From Euptelea pleiosperma (lineage: Eukaryota; Streptophyta; Magnoliopsida; Ranunculales; Eupteleaceae), in contig CM068543.1 of assembly GCA_035048495.1 (NCBI GenBank), positions 22,929,751-22,993,750 on the forward strand: 64,000 bases of DNA, in the 5' to 3' direction. This document shows, in pieces, positions 45,003-56,929 of the stretch (the stretch's first letter is position 1; each line of letters begins with the position of its first letter). The notes beneath the pieces were generated by a model. The model saw only the letters and a program-made list of their open reading frames with translations. It was not told where the DNA came from and searched no databases. The translations under genes and the position numbers were made by a program.

Positions 45003-47830
45003 TGTGATACCCTAAACTTTTATAAGGGGCACGTATTTTTGTAAGTGACTTAGTATAGGGGTATTTTGGTCATTCTAAAAATTTCGAACATACATAGAAT
45101 TATGTTATTTTCTGTTAATGATACATAAGATGAACACTAGAACTTACACAACATTATTATCATGTCACATATAATATACAGTGATAATTGGCGATACTGA
45201 AAATAACTTCTTGACACCTATACATCTTCGAATACTAGTATCAGATCATCTTCTAGTTATCCAATAGTATGTTTGCATAATAAAATCATAATAAATTTTG
45301 AGAGAGTGGAACCCACTATGAGTCTTAATAGAATTGGGACTCTCCCAATTTGGTCATTTAGGGCACGATGACATCAATAAACCTTATAATAGGTTAATAA
45401 CTCTAGAAAAACTAAAATAGGCATAATTGACAAGAGTCCTTGTTGGACTAGGATTTCAAAATACACTCGTTTAACCTAAGAACAACGAATGGACACTTCT
45501 GGCACGATCGTATATGATCATAGGCCCCAAATATCAACTAATCCACTAACTTTATTTTCATAATTTTAAGGCCCGGTCTAAGTTTTTCATGAGTTGCGGG
45601 ACCCACTGGCAGCATTAGAATTATTTTGAGAAATTTTTCTAATTTTTGGACTTATTTATAATTTTTGATAAATAAGAGGACTTTTCTATAAATATTGAAT
45701 AACTTATCTTTTGACTTCTCATTGGTGCACCCTAGAGTGTATGTGACCTTTAGTACACCTTATTTAATGTGTATGAACTTAGGTGTACCATAATATTGAT
45801 GTAGGATAGTATATGGTTTATGAGAGGACTTATTGGTAATTTAACAGATAATGGATATTTGATTGAATAAATAAATGAATAATTAATTAACTGCTAACAT
45901 GTGTCATTCACTAAGCAAGGCACCCAGGAGGATTGAAGATGATGGAAACCAAGTCAAACTTGGACTGAGATCTCCCATATCCCAATAAAGGAAAAAAAAA
46001 ATGTGCCCACCTTACGGGGAGGGTTTGTTGCTTGATGAGAGAGAGTGGGAGTTAGAGAAGAAGTAGGAAATCTACTCCATCTCCAACTCTAACTCTTGGG
46101 CCTTTAAGAGGCTATAAATAAAGGGAGAGGGCTTTGTTAATTCTCACACCAGAGCTATAGAAAGCTCTCTTAGTGGTCAAAATTGTGTTGGGTATTTTAG
46201 AGAGAGAAAGAGAAACTCTAGAGAGAAGAAGAGACAAATAATAAAGAGAGGAAAAGGCAACCAAATCGCTAGCTTACTAAAGAGAAGTTTTTTTTCTCTT
46301 CTTCTACTCTTTTACGAGATTTCTAGTTGTTCAGTAATCATAAAAAATGTATGTATGTGTGTATGTTTTCACTATTTCAATTATTGATCTTTATTCTAAT
46401 GATAGTAATTTACTGTTCTTCATTTACTTAATTCTTGTATACACCCTTCATGGACTGGTTTTGTTTTATTAATATTATGTTATATTATAATTATTGCATA
46501 TTAATATAAAAAGTGTGGGATTGGTCCCATTTAAACAAAAGGGTCCGAAACCCTAGGGTACAAGACTCCAAACTTACCTACAAAATACTCAATTTGTCAA
46601 GTATCCGATTGGTTAGATTGAAAAGAATAATTAGAATTACATATTTTTATTTATTGATATTTTCTTATTTAACATATGTTAATGTGTAACATTGTTGATA
46701 TTGGCATATTGATCGTACGAGGATATGGTATTGTACACTTTACATTACTGGGCTCGTTTGCTCATGATTATAACTGACATACTTTACAGATATTTCTGAG
46801 GAAGATGCGGAAGAGGAATTCATCTATCACAGGGAGGACCCGATATTTGAATCATCGGGAAAATAGATGGTGATTTTGGCGGGATGAATGCCCAAGAATA
46901 AAATTTTGTTATGTTTCCCATTTTGGTTATTTTCTTTTGTTGTTTGAGTTTGGATCTGTCATTTTTTAATCCTAGATTTATTTAAAACACTTAATATATA
47001 GTCATGAGTTATGATCTTTTCAAATCATTTTCAAAAAAATCTTGCTTATCAAACCATCTTAGCCTAACTATTTGGATCGTTTAATTAAATGATTAATCAT
47101 ATTTTTTCCCTACGTTAGATGGTACAATTATTGTGAACTACCTATGCCATGAGATGACAACGTAGATTTAAGTTGAGGCCAGTAGAGGACGTACAGAGTG
47201 ACACGAAAATAGAGAATAAAGCGGAACAAGAACACGGTACCCGAAGAGCGAGTCATCTACATAGATGGATCCCGCATTATCACGAGGGAATATCAGGATT
47301 ACATGGCTGGGAAAGGATCATTCATCATTACTCCCAAAAGACCTATAGGTCCACAACCAAAGTCAAATGAGAAGAAAACTGCAAGGAAAAGCTTCAAACC
47401 AACTGATTCTTGTAGCCAGAGAATTGAAGGAAGAAGAAAGTGAACAGATCGACCAAGACTTCTTATCCACTGATATAGCTATGATCCATCGACCCACGAA
47501 ATTGAATTGGGGAAGGATCTCTTGTCACCCGCTCGAGTACGATCTAATGGGGCCAGAAGAGGCTGAACCGAAGATTGCTTGGTTTAATGTCAATATTAAG
47601 ATAGTCCAATTTCACTATTGAGGGTTCTTATTTTACTTAGTTAATTGTTGTTTCCACATTTGTTTTATGTTTTACCTATTTTCTTATATTTTAGATTCTT
47701 ATCCTCTTTATTAATTTTAATTTATTAAAGATTTTCGTTGGTTTATATGAATGTTTTAATGAGCTTAACATCGTATACGTATTTATCATTTTCTAGATAC
47801 GGGTCAGGTACCCGGATTGTAGGCGTGACA
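45003..47830 (+). mobile_element. Solo LTR, 2828 bp, probable Gypsy type
   Basis: Begins TGTGATACCC and ends GGCGTGACA (TG...CA). A perfect 5-bp TSD GCCTT lies at 44998-45002 and 47831-47835. A TATA box (CTATAAATA, about 46110) sits mid-element. No primer-binding site, gag or pol follows, so it is a solo LTR. The length and GGGGCGTGACA-type end fit Tekay/Del-like chromoviruses (inference). Related to the LTR at 54011 (shared AGGGGTATTTTGGTC near the start). Nested in the LINE. Confidence 0.88.
47170..47625 (+). other. Coding-like stretch of unknown origin within the solo LTR
   Basis: A stretch of about 450 bases with few stops in two overlapping frames (for example VARELKEEESEQIDQDFLST then DIAMIHRPTKLNWGRIS) and higher GC than the surrounding LTR. 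The related LTR at 54011 has only about 0.3 kb between its acidic open stretch and its end, against nearly 1 kb here, so this may be an insertion. No family recognised. Confidence 0.35.
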
Positions 47831-49379
47831 GCCTTACTCCAATAATTCGCACCCAAAGGCAAACTAAGGTATTTTGTATGAAGACTTCACTAAGGCCCCT
47901 TGACTCTTCGACCCGAAGACTCCGATTTTGCTAGATTGATATGTAACTTAGTTACAACCTCAAAACAACGTAACACACTCTGAATGTGAGAAATCAGCAG
48001 ACCATTGCTACGCACCCTAAATCTCTCAAGCACACCTAACTCGCTCACACTTTTCATCGTACGACTGAAAACTTCTACCACTAAAACAAACAAAATCGGT
48101 GACAACAGGTTCCCCTGCCTCAAATCCCCCGAACTCCTAAAAACACCAACTGGAGATCTATTGACCAATATTGAGAATGAAACCATAGCGAGAAGTACCT
48201 GTGAAGTTGTTCTTCCCGAGATCTAGCATTTGGAGTTGGGAGAGACTGGAAAAATCAATGGTGGATATGTTCCCGCCTAGGAAATTGGCCCTGAGGTTCA
48301 ATGACTTGAGCTTGGTGCAATTGCCAAGTGATAGGGGCAATGAACCACTCATCTTGTTTGTTTCAATGAGAAGTTCTTCCAAGTTCCTTAGCTTCCCGAT
48401 GTCCCGAGGGAGCTCACCCCTTAATTCATTGTAACTAAGGTTTAGCACAGTAAGATTGGCAAGGTTCACAACGCGGTCACCGCTAATGACCCCTGAGATC
48501 CTGTTGAAAGGCAAAGAGAGGTGTTGCAATGTGATTATGCCGTAAAGATCATTCGGTAGCGGTCCGCTGAGATTGTTGAAACCGGCCTCGAACATCTCCA
48601 ATTTTGAACAACCACCCAGTCCCATAGGAATCTCTCCACTAAAGTCGTTTTCTGAGAAATCCAAAAGCTTGATGAAACTTGATTCCACACAAATGGAAGA
48701 GGGGATTGGTCCTGAGAAGCTGTTGTTGCTAGCGTTCACATTTGTTAACCTTTGGAGAAGACTGAACGATGGGAACTCCCCGGTGAAAAGATTGCTAGAT
48801 ATGTCGAGCGACCGCAAAGCTAGGCGTTTTGGGGACGATGAAGTTTGCAATGGCGACGGTGGTAGTTCGCCGGAGAGACCATTAAAGCTCAAATCTAGGA
48901 TCTCAAGGTTATCCAACCACAATAACCCAGATGGGAGGGTGCCAAAGAACTTGTTGTGGGAAAGATTGAGATGAGAGAGGTGCGTTAAATTTGCAATAAA
49001 TGGAGAAACGGGCCCTGTCAGGCCCCTTCCGGGCAGCCATATATGGGTAACCCACCCCTGATTATCACAAGAAATCCCTTCCCATTGGCAACAATTGGAG
49101 TCTTTTAGTGTCCACGAGTTCAAAGAAATAGGAGAAAGGCTTTGGCGAAAGGACATGAGAGAATCCTCGTCGACTAGGGTGCAGGTGGGGCCAGAAGAAA
49201 CAAAAGGGAAGAAGAAGAAAAGGATGCATAGCAGACCATAGAGTCCAACGAGCATGGCTTTTTTTTGTGTTACTCCTGTCGTGAAGACAAACCAGAAAGA
49301 GAGAGAGAGAGAGAGAGCTGTGCCATGTCTATAGACTCTATACATCAAGGCATAGTTAACTCAAGTTAATTTAGATAAC

Positions 49380-50390
49380 TTGGGTAAGGTTAATTTTTTA
49401 ACATTTTTGGTGTGTACGTGGCACATTTTTATTCGACCCACAATGCTTAAACAGGAGACCATCTGCAGCAAAAAAAATTCCTCTATTTCCTTGGTAGTCA
49501 CACCTACCTCTGTTATAATATTAATCAATATGACGTTAAATAGGTTAAAGTATATATTGACAATAGACTAGGTAGGTGCTTGATGGGTACAGATTGGGTG
49601 TTTGGGTACACGGATGGTGCCAATCAACTTTTTTGTAGCACACGCAATCCAACAATACCCTCTCTTAAAGCAACATTTTGAGGACATTTGAGGACCCACT
49701 ATCTTGGTTCATTGTTACCAAATGGATTATGTCTTCACCTCTGAGTTGGAATTGTCAGGTGCTATTCGGTACAGTTCATTTTTGGACAAAATTGGTTTAG
49801 GCACTTATGGCATGTAAGCTCTTTGTTTTTAGGGGTTAGGTATTATGTCACCACCCCGGCCCCACCCCCTAGGTGCATTTCTCTTAAAAAAAAACGGAAA
49901 AACAATTCAGTCATTGTTGCCCCTTGTGAGCCAACACCCAAATAGTGCATCCCTTTGTTTTGTAGTTAATTAAATAACTTGGGAATTTCATAAGTTAGAC
50001 CTTGTCTATCTAATCTAGAAATAAGATTAAGAAAAAACATGGAGAAAACATTTGTATAAAGATAATGTGTAGAAATCAGAATGACTGGATTGAAAGTCAC
50101 CAACAACTCACTCTCAAAGAAAAAAAAAAAAATTAATAACATGTCACTGATTCTAACCTGTTCATTTGTTTGCGTATAATATTACCGAAGACGACCCGAT
50201 AGTGATCACCCATGTATTTTTGTTGCCTTTCCCAATCCTCTCAACTCTTCTACTTTTTTGTTTTCCCTGGGAAGTATGGTATGGGTGACCTCCTGGAAAG
50301 TCCTTGTGTTGCACCCCTCGAAAGCTACCCTACTCCTATACCTCTTTTGTTCACAAGAAACCCCTCTAAATGCAAGATGGCACTCTCTTT
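49380..50390. other. Non-coding stretch upstream of the split LRR gene
   Basis: AT-rich, no recognised gene or intact repeat. Bases 49600-49700 (ACAATACCCTCTCTTAAAGC) resemble the far right edge of the window (about 63950-63970), upstream of the intact LRR paralogue, so duplicated upstream sequence extends some 400 bp before both genes. Confidence 0.5.
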
Positions 50391-50394
50391 GGGC

Positions 50395-51765
50395 TCATTG
50401 AGTTGATGAATATTTGATCCACCGCTTGCTTGAATTACACACCAAAAATCAGCCTTCATAATTGGTAATTTCTAGCCATGTGATTCAAGTGCATTTTCAA
50501 CAAGGGCATGGAACCCATCTATAGGTCTGTTCATGAAGCCCATGAGGAAAAAAAGCTCAAATCCGATGGCTAGAAATCATCAATCATGCTGATTTTTTGT
50601 GTGTAGGTCCATCAAGATATGGACCTGCCCTGGCCCATCTCTAAAGGCCTAAAATCAACTATGGACCTGATCGAGCGTGGTGGGAGACCGGTCGAGATAC
50701 TTCTCAATGGGCTAATAATCAAACCCATTTATTGTCAACTTTGAGTGTCGGACCTTCCCTTCCGGACTCACCTCTAAAGTCTAAACACTTATTCATCGTC
50801 AAACAAACACCATTCATTCACACTCTTAAGGGTCAGGAGCAGGGGACACAAAATTTCACACCAAAAAATTGGCGGAGGCTAATATATAAATTAGAAGTTT
50901 TGAAATGAGATGATTTTTGGTGAGGAGATCACCCTCGCAAAAATTCAAATCATTATGATATTCGTAGCCCGGTTTACAAGTTGAAGAATTATGGACCGTC
51001 TATTTTTTATCGTTAACTTGATACCCACATTTGATGGGGTAAGAAATTTCAGAATGGGCTTATTTTTTGTGGTGGTGATCTATATGGTGAGGAGATCATC
51101 CTCACCGAAAATCAGCCGTTGATTTATCTTTTATGTGGGTAAACCGAACTTGGTGTGAAATTGTGTCAAAATTTGTGTCCCCTGATCTGATCTGACCCCA
51201 CTCTTAATAACTACACCATTCATTCACACTCTAAATAACTACAAACGTTAATCTTTGCTGACAGACGATGGACCACGTTATGAGCCACGTGGCACACTCT
51301 TGGTGACCATTGACCGTATGGATGTTCAGCCCATCCCTAGGTGTTCCTACATACCAAAAATCAGCCTGATTAATGAATTCAAACCTCTGCAATGGTTTGC
51401 ATTCAAATCAGCCTGATTAAACCATTCCTTTCGATGGTTTAATGAATTCAAACCACGTGGCACATCTTTCAGGGCCATTGAACCCTTGATTGTTTAGCAC
51501 CCTTCTTGGTGAACTTGTACAACCAAAATCAACATGAATGGTGATTTCTAGTCAATCGATTGGAATACTTTTCATCATAGGTTTGGAACCAACCCATAGG
51601 CCTATTCATGAAGCACATGATGAAAATGTGCTCAAATCCAACGGCTAGAAATCACCAGACGTAATTTTTAGTGTGGAGGTTCACACCTTACCAAGGTGTG
51701 GACCAAACATTCATGGTCAGTGAGCCACAAAAAAATAAAAAAATAAAATTGTGTCACATGGCAAT
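50395..51765. repeat. Fold-back and 354-bp-family MITE copies
   Basis: Fold-back arms at about 50395-50640, 51260-51420 and 51430-51760. A 354-bp-family copy at about 50860-51200 (GGTGAGGAGATCACCCTCGC, TTGAAGAATTATGGACCGTC, AAAATCAGCCGTTGAT). No gene. Confidence 0.65.
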
Positions 51766-52001
51766 TTGAGGGAATCATTATCAAAATTTTGTATCATAGA
51801 ACGGCTCAAACCAAGATGCAAGTAGGGCTGGCAATGGAACGGATCGACCTGGAGATCCGATCAGATCCAAAAAATTCGGAACCTTATTTTTACTTATAGG
51901 ATCGGTACCAGATCAAAGATAGTCGATCCGATCTGATTGGTACCGGATCGACCCTATCCCATTCCGATATTGACTCGCTATATAAATATATATAATATTA
52001 T

Positions 52002-52381
52002 GAGTCCATCTAGAGCTACACCCATTTCTTACATCCAGTTCTTACACCCGGGGGGTGGGCCCCACATGGAGATCACGTTGGACAATCCAACTGCACAATC
52101 AGTCTTTCATGCTATGGTTACCCTCCTCACAAAAAATGAGGAAAATTCAACATTCCTAACCTCAAGAAAAATAAACTTTAATTTGAAAAAACCAGACCAT
52201 CCAATTAAAACATTATTTTGGATAAATTTTTTATATGGTTGGCAATGTCGAAATGAACTGATTTTGGTGATTATGATCATCATGCCAAGCACAGCTCAAT
52301 GTATGGTTGGATTGTCCAACGTGATCTCCATGTGGGCCCCATTCCCGGGTGTAAGAAATGGGTGTAGCTCTAGATGGACTC
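52002..52381. mobile_element. Mutator-like MITE, 380 bp
   Basis: Inverted ends of about 85 bp (GAGTCCATCTAGAGCTACAC ... GTGTAGCTCTAGATGGACTC). A perfect 9-bp TSD TAATATTAT lies at 51993-52001 and 52382-52390. Nested in the hAT element at 51823. A decayed relative lies at 6025-6180. Confidence 0.92.
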
Positions 52382-52396
52382 TAATATTATTATATA

Positions 52397-53812
52397 CTAG
52401 CAAATGGCCCGTGCCTACGGCACTCTCTGACAAAAGCGGTATGATAGATTGGGGGCGTTACCATTTTTTCCGTTATAATGGCTGTTATAACAAATTGTAA
52501 CGCACAGGCAAAACTGGAAAAATGGGAAAATAACATAATAATGGAAAATAACAGCACTAAATTTTAAATTTCAAATTTTTAATCTGTTGCACGGAGGTCA
52601 AATGAGTGGGAGTGACCGAATAAATGAGGGGGATCGAGTGGCTGAAATCTAACCGTCCACATTAGATGGATGGATTTGATCTCAACCACTCTTTATCTTA
52701 TGAAGCAGGATAAGATAAGAGATAAGACAACTTCCCTGTTTTGTTATATAGATATCTATATAATAAAACAGGTCGATTGTCTCCCCCTCTTATCCGGCTT
52801 CATAAAGGATGGCTGAGATCTTATCACACCAAATGGTCGGTGGATCTCAGCCACTCACACCCAATTTGACAAACGCTTTGTCGATGAGTGCCGTGGGCAC
52901 GGGTGACCTACTATTTACATAGTGAAATGGGTTGGATTTACATATAGCCCAAGGGTCAGGCTCAGGAGCCCCACTTTTTATGCCTCGAGAGGGGTGTTAC
53001 CGTTATAACGGAGTGAAACGGCCAAGGGCAAAAATAGAAAAAATCGATTTTAATGGACTTTAACAGAAAAAAGTGGTGCTGAAATTCAAATTTAAAATTT
53101 AAAAATTAAAAAAAAATAGAATTTAATGGAAATTTAATGATTTTCTTATACCCTTCTTATCTTATATGGCTTCAATAATGAGTGGCAGAGATTCACTATG
53201 CTTCATATCGATGGCTGAGATTAACTCCAACCCGATTTTGACAAACACTTTATCGGAAAGTGCTGCAGGCATGGGCCACCCACGCATATATCAAGACAAC
53301 TCAGTTGTATTCTCTTATCTTATCCATCCTTCTAATGTGGACGGTCAGATAAAGAGTGGTTGAAATAAAATCCATCAATCTAATGTGGACGGTTAGATTT
53401 CAGCCACTCAATCCACCTCATTTGACCTCAATTTATTCAAAATTTAAATTTCAACACCGTTATTTTTTGTCATTTCTGTTATTTTCCCATTTCTCCCTAT
53501 GTGCGTTACAATCCATTATAACAGCCGTTATAATGGAAAAAACGGGAATGCCCCAGTCTGTTATACCGTTTGAGTGCTGAAGGCACCCAATTTTTGCAGA
53601 CGCTTTTGTCGGAGAGTGCGGTGGGCATGGGCCATTTACTATTCTATATAACAAAACACATTAGTTGTCTCCCTACTTATACCTCCTCTTATAAGCATCA
53701 ACAAATAAGGGCCGAGATCTAATCCTTCCCCAATTGGACGGTGGATCTCCGCCACTCACCTGATTTTGGCAAATTTTTTGTCAAGGAGTGCCGATGGCAC
53801 GGGGCACCCACT
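52397..53812. mobile_element. Cluster of Helitron-like units in both orientations
   Basis: A long-type unit on the minus strand (52397-52752, CTAG at the left, TATAGA at the right) is followed head-to-head by plus-strand units: 52755-52914 (short), a decayed unit at about 53140-53290, 53290-53645 (long) and 53646-53812 (short, ending CTAG). The 52915-53140 gap holds hAT MITE-like AT-rich sequence. Confidence 0.75.
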
Positions 53813-54010
53813 AGTTATATATACAGGTGGTCTCTTTCTTTATTATTCTAACTGTTATATGCATTTTTTTCCATATACTATTTTTTTATGTACGGCATAT
53901 CAAATCAGACCCAGAACCGATCTAATCATATTGGATCGGTTCCGGAATTGAATTTTATTGATCCAATTGGGTCCAGATCAATTGGATTTCTTATCGGATC
54001 AGTACCAATC

Positions 54011-56929
54011 TGTAAAACCCTTAAAGGGGTATTTTGGTCCATATAGAATTTCCTACCCTTTTTCACGTCTTTTTCTTCATTTGAAGCCTTATGTTAACTT
54101 CTAGAAGAACTATGTTCAATTTCGGCCATTTCCGAGAAAATTGAATTTTAGAGTCTCGGGGCCTACCCATGTGGGCCCACATGGGCATAGTAGGACACGT
54201 GTAATTTCTGGAACCGTTTTGGGTCCAATATGTTTTAAATAATATTTAAATGAGATTAGAATATTTTAATAGCAATATTTTTAAAAAACTAATTATATTA
54301 GCTTAGGTCTTCGTATACGTACATATGTGAGTACATTATAATAATGCATGTACATCACCACTATGGTACATCACCACTATGAGATGTATTGTCATGTTAT
54401 AATGTATATATTATAAAATTAATGGGTGACCCATTACCTATAATTAACTACTAAGTATATGGATATGCTTGTATTAATGTATATCTAACCCATTATACAC
54501 TTACATATAAAAAACCCTCTTTAACTTACTTTTTTATTCTTTCCCTCACCCCAACTATTAAACTAACCAAAATACTTGATAAGATATCATATTCTAACCC
54601 AACCCTTATCATCTTTTGATAGTGTGGCAATGCACGATATCAAACTTTTGTTAATTTTTTGATTTCTAACAATTGTTGTTAACTTTATATCATATTGGAA
54701 ACTAACCTCCAAGCTCTTACACGTACCCAACCCATTGAATGTTTCTATTCCCAAAACCCACGTACCTTCCTTCCCTCATACAATAATATCGATTCTATTG
54801 AGGTTGAACCCATCTCAACCGTTCAAACTTAACCACCCCTACTTTAACTACACGTTTTTCACCCTAACCCTATATATACCCTCTTCCAAGATTGTTTAGC
54901 TCATCATCGACTCTTCTTGGAGATCTAGAATCTCTTTCAGCTGCCGCATTGCACTCACCCTCATCAACGTAAACCGATTGAAGACCGAAAGATTGTAACC
55001 ACAATAGTGCTGCCGTCATCTCCATCCATTATCATCGTGGTTCTTGATTTGGTAATCAAGAACTCACAAAGTTACTGTTGGTCGTGCAACTCCAACCCAG
55101 AAACTTCCATCCTCTTCCATCACCATTGGATCTGTCCAGGTACGAGTTTCTTTGTTGATCTGAATAGTTTAATCATTCGTTGTTTGTCTTGTTGAAACCT
55201 TTTCAACTCAATAGAACCAAAGAATCCCAGCCCGTGTACCACCTTGAAGTCAAACCACCTTCCCGATTTGTCCTCCAAAATGCGTCTAGAGTAAGAGTTA
55301 CATCCCCAACAAGGTTACAATGGTTAATTCGGTAAGTTTCTTCTTATGCGTTCTTTACGACACTCCAAAATTCCTTTTCGACAGTCCACATTTCATCTTG
55401 TTGTTTTCTTTCTTGTTTTTAACTTTATGATGATATTTTAGTTTCAACATAACCCATCTGGTTTGACTCGAATGATGTCAGATTTCATCTTTTTCTTTTT
55501 GGTAGTGCTACGTCAAGTTTCACCTAGTATGGTGTAGTTTTTTCTATTCCTAAAGGGTAATGGATACAAGGTTGTATGTTGCTGATCATAGCGGTAGTAC
55601 TACAGCGTGTGTTAGACCATTTAGATTAGTTCTTTTAATTACAAAACCCAGTTGACTACTAAATCCAGTCATTTGAAATCGTGGCATGCATTTTAGATGA
55701 TTATATATGAACCTTGCTATATCAGTTCTCAAGCCCGCAAAAGAATCCCAATCACGGGTTTAGTATCATCATTAGCAGTTATATTATGAAAGATAATAAT
55801 ATAATAAGAACAATAAATTTTTGTTTTCAACTCGATTGATTTTTAGGTTAACTCTAGTAACCTTATAAAACCCATTCTAAGTCTCATAATTTTATTTTTG
55901 ACAAGCATACTGCTAACTCAAACATCAAAATTGAAGGTTCCATAATTTTGGATTGACATTACGCGAAGAAGCAGATTAAAAGAATATTAAGGTGAAATAT
56001 TGAGAAAGCGATCAAAGATAGGTACCCCCATGATTTTTACAATATGGTTTAGAAGTATGCGAACATGTATTGATTATTAAACGGTAGATCTTGTATCATG
56101 ATAATTCTGTTCACCAGTATGATAACATGTTCAGAATGAGATCCCCTGCGTGGGTATTTACTTTTTAGCAATTTCTCATATAAATGAAAGTATGCATTGT
56201 GTTTCCGATTCAGAAGCGATAAAACAAGTTGGGAGTGAGTTTCCTAGGGTGAAAGACCCGAAAACCCCGGGAAGACCCCCTGTGTGGGTGAAGAAGACCC
56301 CATATGTGGGTTGTGCATTACTTTTGATTAATTGTTCATTCATTTATTATGACCATAATATTACTGTTGGACAATTCAATTTGTGTTAACATGGCTATAA
56401 ATTGTATTGTTTGAATTATGTTCGGGGTGAAAAATTTGAGTGAGCGTTTGGCTCACTCCTACAACCAAAATTTTTCAAATGTAGATGAGACCGAGACATA
56501 CGAGGAAGGATACGAGGAGGAAATGCAACCCGTTGATGAATTTGGAGAGGAGACATACGAACCCGAGGAACAGGAGCCGAACCTTGCAGATGAACATTAT
56601 TAGTCTTTTATTATTTCATTGCCTAAGAATTCATGTAATAAAATCTATTATTTTTTATTATTTGGATCGTAGAACAGATGCGACGTTTTGATGAACCGTG
56701 ATTTGGAGACCATCGGTTCTTTTGATATTATATTTCTTTTGACCTTATGCGTTATAGATGACATTAACTATTGGAGATTTTATTTGAGAATCTTAATATA
56801 TTTAACCTATTGATATTTTGTTTTAAATTATGACATTCTTTCTTGATTAGTTCACCCTTAAATTCGGATAAATGGGTTGACCTATGGATATTAGGGTCGG
56901 GTCATAGATCACGAATTTGGGGCGTGACA
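54011..56929 (+). mobile_element. Solo LTR, 2919 bp, probable Gypsy type
   Basis: Begins TGTAAAACCC and ends GGGGCGTGACA. A perfect 5-bp TSD CAATC lies at 54006-54010 and 56930-56934. A TATA box (CTATATATACC, near 54870) sits mid-element. An acidic open stretch (NVDETETYEEGYEEEMQ, 56480-56530) near the 3' part parallels SEEDAEEEF in the other LTR. No internal retrotransposon domain adjoins, so it is a solo LTR from recombination. Confidence 0.9.

Larger units (their letters stand above)
43541..48192 (-). mobile_element. LINE inserted in the LRR gene (with a nested solo LTR)
   Basis: Same strand as the gene. 3' end at 43541 (eight A on the minus strand preceded by CATTATACTCACCC). Target duplication AACTTCACAGGTACTT (48208-48193) and AACTTCACATGCAGGTACTT (43540-43521), differing by four extra bases. 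Coding marks: RT piece SILVNRSPVGVFRSSGDLRQ, then GNLLSPILFVLVVEVFSRTM (48180-48060); a deletion from SHI to QSVLRCFEVV that removes the FADD catalytic motif; C-terminal WTLTSLTVIWGLWRERNN (43880-43830). About 1.8 kb of LINE remains once the LTR at 45003-47830 is set aside: 5'-truncated and dead. Confidence 0.9.
42268..49255 (-). pseudogene. LRR receptor-like protein gene split by a LINE
   Basis: The 5' part (49255 to about 48193) encodes a signal peptide (MLVGLYGLLCILFFFF), an LRR N-cap with paired Cys (NCCQWEGISCDN) and about ten LRRs up to GKNNFTG; the frame then enters LINE sequence and stops after about eleven codons (48158). The 3' part (about 43532-42268) resumes LYSCKSLTWLRL and continues through the remaining LRRs, the PSKR/PSY1R-like island region (LGLSIFIKVRNASSLQYRRL, PPAIFL), NNLCGSIPSGGQFDTFPNSS and a membrane segment (VNFGLGFGGAFLLTVVAFW), but its tail runs into a fold-back repeat. 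Closely related to the intact gene at 61492, which has no break here. The ATG is set by that gene. Two half transcripts are possible; a full receptor is not. Confidence 0.9.

Noticed and set aside
51937..52500. Open frame of 187 codons
   Set aside because: Crosses a hAT end, a whole Mutator-like MITE and a Helitron end; no protein similarity.
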